A stretch of DNA of 39,751 bases. Source: WYZ-LMO11 sp964617245 (GTDB taxonomy: Archaea > Thermoproteota > Methanomethylicia > Methanomethylicales > Methanomethylicaceae). Every line of letters begins with the position of its first letter. The stretch's first letter is position 1. The DNA is taken from contig CAZTWF010000085.1 of the NCBI GenBank assembly GCA_964617245.1, positions 1 to 39,751 on the forward strand, given 5' to 3'. Below, piece after piece: positions 33,818 through 39,751 of the stretch. Below the pieces are notes generated by a model. The model worked only from the letters and a program-made list of their open reading frames with translations. It did not search any database and was not told where the DNA came from. The translations under genes and the position numbers were made by a program.

Positions 33818-34069
33818 ATGCCAAAAATTGTTTTAAGAGGAAAACATGTGATAAATCTTGGTGGATGGATTGTAGAAAATGTAGCTAATTTACCATATAG
33901 AGATTATATTGTTGGAAATCCATTTGATGAACCTGTTAAAATAGAAGCTCCTATATATTCTATTGATGGTATAAAAGCACTACAAGAACTTGGTTTAATT
34001 GTTGAACCTTTATTACCATATGAAAATCTTGTAGAAAAAATTAAAAAAGTAAAATCTATGATTAGGTAA
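33818..34069 (+). CDS. ehbP: Energy-converting hydrogenase B subunit P
   Basis: 83 residues: MPKIVLRGKHVINLGGWIVE, a PYRDYIVGNPFDEPVKIEAPIY segment and a C-terminal helix. This small soluble protein is characteristic of Ehb clusters, found after the NuoH-like gene, and helps identify the operon as Ehb-type and not MBH or Ech. The function is unknown. GGTGAT lies two bases before the ATG. Six bases separate it from the first ATP synthase gene. Confidence 0.8.
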   Translation: MPKIVLRGKHVINLGGWIVENVANLPYRDYIVGNPFDEPVKIEAPIYSIDGIKALQELGLIVEPLLPYENLVEKIKKVKSMIR

Positions 34070-34074
34070 TAAAA

Positions 34075-34356
34075 ATGAAAATTGTTTTTATTGGTAATCC
34101 AGGGCTAACATATGGATATAAACTATTTAATGTAGAGTGTATACCAGTTACTTCAAAAGAAGAATTCTTAAAAGCAATTGAAAAGGTATTGAAAATGAAT
34201 GATGTGGGAATTATATTAATAGATAGTGATTTTTCTTCATTAGTAAAAGATTATATTTATAATTTAAAAATAAAAACAACAATTCCTTTTATAGTAGAAG
34301 TTCCCGGATTAAAATCTACTCCAGAATTAAATATAAAAGTTATTTCAATAAGATGA
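34075..34356 (+). CDS. atpF: A-type ATP synthase subunit F
   Basis: 93 residues of Rossmann-like fold: MKIVFIGNPGLTYGYKL, the conserved NDVGIILIDSDF segment, and a PFIVEVPG strand. Subunit F sits on the central rotor stalk. The proximity to ehbP (6 bases) means the ATP synthase genes read straight on from the hydrogenase operon. Confidence 0.88.
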   Translation: MKIVFIGNPGLTYGYKLFNVECIPVTSKEEFLKAIEKVLKMNDVGIILIDSDFSSLVKDYIYNLKIKTTIPFIVEVPGLKSTPELNIKVISIR

Positions 34357-34369
34357 TAAGGTGTTAAAT

Positions 34370-34963
34370 ATGAGTCAGAATATAGAAGCTTTTAAACAAA
34401 TGGTTGATAAATTACTAAATGATACAAAAGAAAAAGCAATTTCTATTATCAATAGTACATTTGAAGATATCTTGAAAACATTTAATGAATCTGAAAAATA
34501 TGCTACATCTTATTATAAAGAAATTTTATCTTCATATAAAGAAAGAGCAGAAATTGAATCAAAAAAAGAAATTTCAAAAGCAGAGATAGAATCTCGATTA
34601 TATTTATTAAATTTAAAAGATACATATATTAATAAAGTTTTTGAAGAAGTAAAATCTAAATTTATAGAGTATTGTAAAAGTGATGAATATATAGAGATAA
34701 TTTTAGAAAAATTAAAGAATATATCAAAGGAAATCCCTATAGAACAACTTCTTATGAAAGAAGAGGATATTAAACGTATAAAAATTAGTAGACTTAAAAA
34801 AATTTTAGGCTCTTCAGAAATAAAGCCTCATCCTATTGAAATAGGTGGATTTATTATTATATCTAAAGATGGAAAATTAACAATAAATAGAACATTTGAT
34901 TATTTATTAGAAAAAGAAAAACAAATTCTAAGATCAAAAATTGCAGCAATTCTATTTAGGTGA
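34370..34963 (+). CDS. atpE: A-type ATP synthase subunit E
   Basis: 197 residues. A long charged N-terminal coiled coil (about 1-90) and a C-terminal alpha/beta domain with GGFIIISKDGKLTINRTFDYLLEKE form the peripheral stalk subunit that clamps the A3B3 head. I choose the ATG at 34370, with AGGTG upstream, over the GTG at 34361. Subunit C, which often lies next to E, is missing here. Confidence 0.87.
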   Translation: MSQNIEAFKQMVDKLLNDTKEKAISIINSTFEDILKTFNESEKYATSYYKEILSSYKERAEIESKKEISKAEIESRLYLLNLKDTYINKVFEEVKSKFIEYCKSDEYIEIILEKLKNISKEIPIEQLLMKEEDIKRIKISRLKKILGSSEIKPHPIEIGGFIIISKDGKLTINRTFDYLLEKEKQILRSKIAAILFR

Positions 34964-34968
34964 TAAAA

Positions 34969-36732
34969 ATGAAAATTGGTAAAATAATGAGAATAAGTGG
35001 TCCTGTTGTACAAGCTGAAGGTGCACTAGGTTTTGAAATGCATGAATTAGTAATGGTTGGAAATGAGGAATTAGTAGGCGAAGTTGTCAGAATAGAAGGA
35101 GATATTATAACAGTACAAGTATATGAGGATACTGTTGGTTTAAAAATAGGAGAACATGTTAAAGGCTCTGGAATGCCTTTAGCTGTAGAACTAGGTCCTG
35201 GATTATTACAAAATATATTTGATGGAATCCAACGTCCACTTACTGTTATAAAAGAAATTACTGGTGATTTTGTAAGAAGAGGAGTTAAAACAACAGCATT
35301 ATCAAGAGATAAAAAATGGCATTTTATTCCATTAAAAAAAGTAGGAGATTATGTAAAGCCTGGTGAAATTATTGGAAAAATCCAAGAAACACCATTAGTA
35401 GAACATAGAATTCTTGTCCCTCCAAATAGAGAAGGTAAAATAGAATATATAGTAGAAGAAGGTGATTACACAATAGAAGAAATAATAGCAAAACTTTCAT
35501 TAAATAATGTAACATATGATTTAAAAATGTATCATAGATGGCCTGTAAGAAAACCAAGACCTTATGTAGAACGTCTTGAACCAACAGAACCTCTTATTAC
35601 TGGTCAAAGAATTATTGATACTCTATTTCCAATTGCTAAAGGAGGAGCAGTTTGTATTCCTGGAGGATTTGGTACTGGCAAAACTGTAACTTCTCATCAA
35701 CTTGCTGCATGGTCAGATGCTCATATAATTGTATACATTGGTTGTGGAGAAAGAGGAAATGAAATGACTGAAGTTCTAATAAACTTTCCAGAATGGAAGG
35801 ATCCAAGAACTGGAAGACCATTAATGGAAAGAACAATATTAATTGCAAATACAAGTAATATGCCTGTAGCTGCAAGAGAAGCTAGTATATATACTGGTGT
35901 AACAATGGCTGAATACTTTAGAGATATGGGATATGATGTTGCAATAATGGCAGATTCTACAAGTAGATGGGCTGAAGCATTAAGAGAAATTGCTGGAAGA
36001 CTTGAAGAAATGCCAGCTGAAGAAGGTTATCCTCCATATCTTGCATCTAGACTTGGAGAATTTTATGAACGTGCTGGAAGAGTTAAAACATTAAGTGGAT
36101 TATACGGGTCTGTAACATTAATAGGTGCAGTTTCTCCACCAGGAGGAGATTTTTCAGAACCTGTAACCGTTCATACAAAAAGATTTGTAAGAGCATTTTG
36201 GGCATTAGATACTGCATTAGCAAGTATGCGTCATTATCCTGCAATAAATTGGTTAATATCATATTCTGAATATGTTGATTATGTTGAAAAATGGTGGAAT
36301 GATAAAACCCATGGAAATTGGAAGAACTTAAGATTAAAAGCTCTTGAAATTTTGAAAAGAGAAGATGAATTAAAAGAAATTATAAGATTAGTTGGTATAG
36401 AATCTCTTCCTGAAAGTGAAAAATTAATTCTTGAAACTGCAAGACTCTTAAGAGAAGCTTTCCTTCAGCAAAATGCATATGATCCAATAGATACATATTC
36501 TTCACCAGAAAAACAATATATGCTTCTATATGCAATTCTTGAATTTCATGATATGGCACTTAAATCAATTTCAAAAGGTATACCAGTTTCAAAGATTATT
36601 TCATTAAAGTCTATTATTGATTTAGCAAAAGCAAGAATGAATATACCAAATGAGAAAATTAATGAAATAGATAATATTTTAAGACAAATAAAAGATGAAA
36701 TCAATAGTATTATGGAGGAGAGATCTTCATGA
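34969..36732 (+). CDS. atpA: A-type ATP synthase catalytic subunit A
   Basis: 587 residues; binds and converts ATP. The N-terminal beta barrel (KIMRISGPVVQAEG), the A-specific non-homologous insertion (about 110-190), the P-loop GGFGTGKT (about 232-239) and the catalytic block CGERGNEMTEVL are all present, and the C-terminal helical domain is complete. No intein or fusion is present. The ATG at 34969 is chosen, with GGTGAT upstream. It overlaps atpB by 4 bases. Confidence 0.97.
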   Translation: MKIGKIMRISGPVVQAEGALGFEMHELVMVGNEELVGEVVRIEGDIITVQVYEDTVGLKIGEHVKGSGMPLAVELGPGLLQNIFDGIQRPLTVIKEITGDFVRRGVKTTALSRDKKWHFIPLKKVGDYVKPGEIIGKIQETPLVEHRILVPPNREGKIEYIVEEGDYTIEEIIAKLSLNNVTYDLKMYHRWPVRKPRPYVERLEPTEPLITGQRIIDTLFPIAKGGAVCIPGGFGTGKTVTSHQLAAWSDAHIIVYIGCGERGNEMTEVLINFPEWKDPRTGRPLMERTILIANTSNMPVAAREASIYTGVTMAEYFRDMGYDVAIMADSTSRWAEALREIAGRLEEMPAEEGYPPYLASRLGEFYERAGRVKTLSGLYGSVTLIGAVSPPGGDFSEPVTVHTKRFVRAFWALDTALASMRHYPAINWLISYSEYVDYVEKWWNDKTHGNWKNLRLKALEILKREDELKEIIRLVGIESLPESEKLILETARLLREAFLQQNAYDPIDTYSSPEKQYMLLYAILEFHDMALKSISKGIPVSKIISLKSIIDLAKARMNIPNEKINEIDNILRQIKDEINSIMEERSS

Positions 36733-38117
36733 GTATAGAATATAGAACTATACAAAAAATTAGTGGACCTTTAATATTTGTAGAGGGAGTATCTGGTGTA
36801 GGATATAATGAACTTGTAGAAATAAAAGATCCAGAAGGAAATTTAAGAAGAGGAAGAGTTCTTGAAATTAATAGAAATATTGCAGTAGTTGAGGTTTTTG
36901 AGGGAACAACAGGTCTATCCATTACATCTTCAACTGTAAGATTTCTTGGCAAACCTTTAACAATACCATTATCAACTGAAATGCTTGGTAGAATTTTCAA
37001 TGGGCTTGGAGAACCAATAGATGGTGGCCCTTCTCCATTTACAGAGGAATATAGAGATGTAAATGGATTACCAATAAATCCATATGCAAGAGATTATCCT
37101 ACAAAATTCATACAAACAGGCATTTCTGCTATTGATGGTATGAATACATTAGTAAGAGGACAGAAATTACCAATTTTCTCAGGTTCTGGTTTACCTCATA
37201 ATTTACTTGCAACACAAATAGCAAGACAAGCTACAATAGTTGGTGAAGAAGAAGGATTTGCTGTTATATTTGTGGCTATGGGTATAAAACATGATGAAGC
37301 TGAATTCTTTAAGAAAAGTTTTGAAGAATCTGGTGTATTAAAAAATTCAGCTTTATTTTTAAATTTAGCAGATGATCCTCCTGTAGAAAGATTAGTAACA
37401 CCAAGATGTGCTTTAACTTTAGCAGAATATTTAGCATTTGAACAAGATATGCATATATTAGTTATATTAACTGATATGACAAATTATGCAGAAGCATTAC
37501 GTGAAATTAGTGCAGCAAGAGAAGAAGTTCCAAGTAGAAAAGGATATCCAGGTTATATGTATAGTGATCTTGCTTCTATTTATGAACGTGCTGGAAGAAT
37601 AAAAGGAAAAAAAGGAAGTATAACTCAAATGCCTGTACTTACTATGCCAAATGATGATATTACTCATCCTATTCCTGATCTTACTGGATATATAACAGAA
37701 GGACAAATTGTACTTGATAGAGATTTACATAGACGTGGCATATATCCACCAATAAATGTTCTTCCAAGTCTTTCTAGATTAATGAAAGATGGAATAGGAA
37801 AAGGAAAAACAAGAGAAGATCATGGTCCAGTATCTAATCAGCTTTATGCTGCATATGCAAGAGCTCAGGAATTGAGAATGTTAAGTACTATAATTGGAGA
37901 AGAAGGATTAACTGATAGAGATAAATTATATTTAAAATTTGGAGAATTATTTGAAAGAAAATTCTTAAGTCAAGGAGTAAATGAAAATAGAACTCTAGAA
38001 ACTACATTAAATATTGCATGGGAATTACTTTCTATATTTCCAGAAAGTGAACTTACAAGAATTCCAGATTACATAATAAAGAAATACTGTAAGAGGGCGC
38101 AACTCTTTGTCTCTTAG
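36729..38117 (+). CDS. atpB: A-type ATP synthase regulatory subunit B
   Basis: 462 residues. The barrel starts IQKISGPLIFVEG. In place of a catalytic P-loop it has FSGSGLPHNLLATQIARQA, the normal non-catalytic B-type loop. The conserved PSRKGYPGYMYSDLASIYERAGR follows. It alternates with A in the hexameric head. The last bases overlap the start of atpD by 11. Confidence 0.97.
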   Translation: MSIEYRTIQKISGPLIFVEGVSGVGYNELVEIKDPEGNLRRGRVLEINRNIAVVEVFEGTTGLSITSSTVRFLGKPLTIPLSTEMLGRIFNGLGEPIDGGPSPFTEEYRDVNGLPINPYARDYPTKFIQTGISAIDGMNTLVRGQKLPIFSGSGLPHNLLATQIARQATIVGEEEGFAVIFVAMGIKHDEAEFFKKSFEESGVLKNSALFLNLADDPPVERLVTPRCALTLAEYLAFEQDMHILVILTDMTNYAEALREISAAREEVPSRKGYPGYMYSDLASIYERAGRIKGKKGSITQMPVLTMPNDDITHPIPDLTGYITEGQIVLDRDLHRRGIYPPINVLPSLSRLMKDGIGKGKTREDHGPVSNQLYAAYARAQELRMLSTIIGEEGLTDRDKLYLKFGELFERKFLSQGVNENRTLETTLNIAWELLSIFPESELTRIPDYIIKKYCKRAQLFVS

Positions 38118-38733
38118 AGTTATTCCCTCTAAGATAAATTTAATTCGTTTTAAAAGAACTCTTAATTTTTTAATTAGAGTTCATGATCTTCTTGAAGATA
38201 AGAAAGAAATTTTACTTTTAGAAATAAGTAGAAGATTAAATGAAACAATAAAATTAAGAAAAGAAGTTAATGAAATGTTAAGATATGCTTATGAGCTTTT
38301 AAGTAAAGCTAATGTAATAGTGGGTAATAAAAAAATAGAAGCAATAAAACCAGTAAGTGAATATAAAATTGAAATTAAAAAGAGAAAGATTATGGGAATA
38401 ACTATACCTGCTATTTCTTTTTCTAAAGAAAGAAAACCTATTTCTTATGGTATTTCTCAACCTACTATATTATTAGATAATTCTATTGAAGTTTTTGATA
38501 AAAGTATATTAATGCTATTGAAATTAGCAGAAATGGAAATGATTCTAATAAAATTATTAGAAGAAGTTAAAAATACTCAAAAAAGAATAAATGCACTAGA
38601 GTACATTTTAATTCCTCGATATCGAAATCTAATAGCATTTATATCTTCTGTTCTAGAAGAAAGTGAAAGAGAGGAATTCATAAGAATTAAAAAACTTAAA
38701 AGTATTTGGATGAGGCGAGCAAAACATGGATAG
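38107..38733 (+). CDS. atpD: A-type ATP synthase subunit D
   Basis: 208 residues, a long antiparallel coiled coil that forms the rotor axle. The N-terminal VIPSKINLIRFKRTL and C-terminal RRINALE-like QKRINALEYILIPRY match subunit D. The apparent start is TTG inside the end of atpB, giving normal length. A small overlapping gene follows. Confidence 0.93.
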   Translation: MSLRVIPSKINLIRFKRTLNFLIRVHDLLEDKKEILLLEISRRLNETIKLRKEVNEMLRYAYELLSKANVIVGNKKIEAIKPVSEYKIEIKKRKIMGITIPAISFSKERKPISYGISQPTILLDNSIEVFDKSILMLLKLAEMEMILIKLLEEVKNTQKRINALEYILIPRYRNLIAFISSVLEESEREEFIRIKKLKSIWMRRAKHG

Positions 38734-38866
38734 AGAGGAATTAAAAATAAAAGAAATTTATGAATTAAAGAAAACTGAAATAAGAAAACAAATAGAAGAT
38801 ATCATTAATGAATTATCAAAAGAAATTGAAAGAAAAAAAGAAGAAATATATAAGGAAGTTTTATAA
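38726..38866 (+). CDS. Small coiled-coil protein, possible short ATP synthase subunit H
   Basis: 46 residues, ATG overlapping the atpD end by 8 bases. It begins MDREELKIKE and is entirely a charged helix with heptad-like spacing (Leu/Ile every three to four residues). Archaeal subunit H (AhaH) is a roughly 100-residue coiled coil that pairs with E in the peripheral stalk. This is half that size, so it may be a reduced H or another stalk element. Position between D and K inside the operon supports an ATP synthase role; the identity is inference. Confidence 0.55.
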   Translation: MDREELKIKEIYELKKTEIRKQIEDIINELSKEIERKKEEIYKEVL

Positions 38867-38882
38867 AAGAGTTTTATAAAAA
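38857..38882 (+). promoter_or_regulatory. Tandem TATA boxes before atpK
   Basis: AGTTTTATAAAAG (38857-38869) is followed directly by AGTTTTATAAAAA (38870-38882), two near-identical 13-base units. The second is centred about 25 bases before the atpK TTG at 38902, the correct distance for a leaderless or very short leader transcript. GAGGCG at 38889-38894 could act as ribosome-binding site for longer transcripts. This probably gives extra message for the ring subunit. Confidence 0.55.
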
Positions 38883-38901
38883 CAGAGAGAGGCGAACATT
38901 A

Positions 38902-39264
38902 TTGAGAATAAAGAGCTTACATAGAAGAGTCAAATTATTCTGGACTTTGGTTATCATAATGGGAGTATTTATGGCAGCATCTTCAGTGATTCTAGTAAAA
39001 GCAGCAACACCAACAACTCCATCTACTAGTATCATTGGGTCAAGTGATATTAGTACATTAGCAATAACTTCAGCTGTATCAGTTACAGTATGTGGAGTTG
39101 CTGCAGCATATGCATTAGCACGTAGTGGTACTGCTGCAATTTCTGCTCTAGTAGAAAAGCCTGAAACTTTTTTTAAGGCATTTCTTGTTGTTACACTCTG
39201 TGAAGCTATTGCTATCTATGGTCTAGTAATATCTGTACTATTATGGATTAGAATACCTGGATAA
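38902..39264 (+). CDS. atpK: A-type ATP synthase proteolipid subunit K (c ring)
   Basis: 120 residues. A basic, hydrophobic N terminus (about 1-35) looks like a signal sequence. Then a threonine/proline-rich spacer and one membrane hairpin follow, with the ion-binding Glu at about 101 in VTLCEAIAIYGL. A single hairpin with one Glu means one ion site per copy, as in F-type rings. No Gln of the sodium type is seen in the first hairpin helix, so protons are more likely, but this is a weak inference. The start is TTG. It has its own upstream TATA repeats. Confidence 0.9.
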   Translation: MRIKSLHRRVKLFWTLVIIMGVFMAASSVILVKAATPTTPSTSIIGSSDISTLAITSAVSVTVCGVAAAYALARSGTAAISALVEKPETFFKAFLVVTLCEAIAIYGLVISVLLWIRIPG

Positions 39265-39277
39265 TTAGGTGTATTCA

Positions 39278-39751
39278 ATGTTTCGTCCGGAAAGAATGTC
39301 AAAAACTTCTTTAATTTTTTTTAAATCTGATACTGAAGAAGTACTTAATGTATTAAGTAAATATGAAGCTTTTCATATAATTACAAAAGAGAATGTTATA
39401 GAGTCTGAAAATGTAAATAAATTAAAATTATTAATTGGAAGAATAGATGACATAGTAAAGAAAATAAGAAATATTCCTATTGAAGTAAAAGTAGAATCTT
39501 ATCATAGAATTTCTGAATTAAAAGATATAGCATCTTTAATTTCTAATATAGAAAATGAAATAAATGATTGTGAAAAAAAAGTAAAGGAATTTGAACAATT
39601 ATCAAATTTAGAGAATTCACTTAGTTTTCTTATTTCTCTTTGGAAACCTCTTGCTATTAAACTAGAAGAATTATCTCCAATTAAGTTCTACTCAAAGTAT
39701 TTTTCATTTATTGCTTTATACCAAAAAGAGTATTGTTCTATATCACCTAAT
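39278..39751 (+). CDS. atpI: A-type ATP synthase subunit I (a), 5' part
   Basis: 158 N-terminal residues, running off the window. MFRPERMSKTSLIFFKSDTE is a typical subunit I start. The chain then continues in the cytoplasmic coiled-coil domain (KLKLLIGRIDDIVKKI, and a Glu/Lys-rich segment). The membrane domain that forms the ion half-channels is beyond the right edge. An ATG with TTAGGTG about six bases upstream follows atpK by 13 bases. Confidence 0.85.
   Translation, partial: MFRPERMSKTSLIFFKSDTEEVLNVLSKYEAFHIITKENVIESENVNKLKLLIGRIDDIVKKIRNIPIEVKVESYHRISELKDIASLISNIENEINDCEKKVKEFEQLSNLENSLSFLISLWKPLAIKLEELSPIKFYSKYFSFIALYQKEYCSISPN

Noticed and set aside
1..39751. tRNA, rRNA, CRISPR arrays or insertion sequences
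   Set aside because: No cloverleaf-like GC-rich intergenic block, no regularly spaced repeats and no transposase were seen; gaps between genes are nearly all under 70 bases.

Overview
The window is a gene-dense, AT-rich (roughly 30% GC by eye) archaeal chromosome segment. No stretch of 300 bases lacks a gene. Archaeal identity rests on TFB, TFE-beta, Nop5/fibrillarin/Gar1, SRP19, Trm-G10, Trm1, endonuclease Q and an A-type ATP synthase. Ribosomal protein eS30 and TFE-beta point to the TACK side of the archaea, and the Ehb-type energy-converting hydrogenase fits lineages such as Methanomethylicia, Korarchaeia or their relatives; that placement is inference. Many starts carry a GGTGAT ribosome-binding site about four bases before the start codon. 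Others sit about 26 bases after a TATA box and look leaderless.

Layout. 1-5416: end of a TIM-barrel isomerase/endonuclease gene, a minus-strand prs/trm-G10/RNase Z operon, and two plus-strand radical SAM genes (AmrS and a paralog whose frame is broken). 5419-10294: a minus-strand run with a DUF373 membrane protein, a coiled-coil protein, a GPN GTPase, a zinc ribbon, a cis-prenyltransferase and an M24 peptidase. 10353-21564: information-processing genes (eS8, SRP19, Gar1, TFB, TFE-beta, FtsJ, Nop5, fibrillarin, Trm1, eS30) mixed with hydrogenase maturation genes hypE and hypA, RNase HII, THEP1 and speD. 21577-24249: ProS and EndoQ on the minus strand.

24311-34069 is a 17-gene plus-strand operon. 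It encodes an Mrp-like membrane arm, a large polyferredoxin module, a [NiFe] hydrogenase core with intact nickel ligands, a NuoH-like subunit and EhbP, which matches energy-converting hydrogenase B. It runs with no break into A-type ATP synthase genes (F, E, A, B, D, a short coiled-coil gene, K, and a partial I). The ion pump and the ATP synthase therefore probably share one expression unit. hypA and hypE in the same window could serve the hydrogenase.

The most unusual signal is in the second radical SAM gene. Its reading frame shifts at about 4770, just before the iron-sulfur cysteine motif. The break lies at the tip of a long, GC-enriched RNA hairpin (4727-4811) built from the coding sequence on both sides. 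It could be a recoding site, an unusual intron, a small insertion, or a sequence error.
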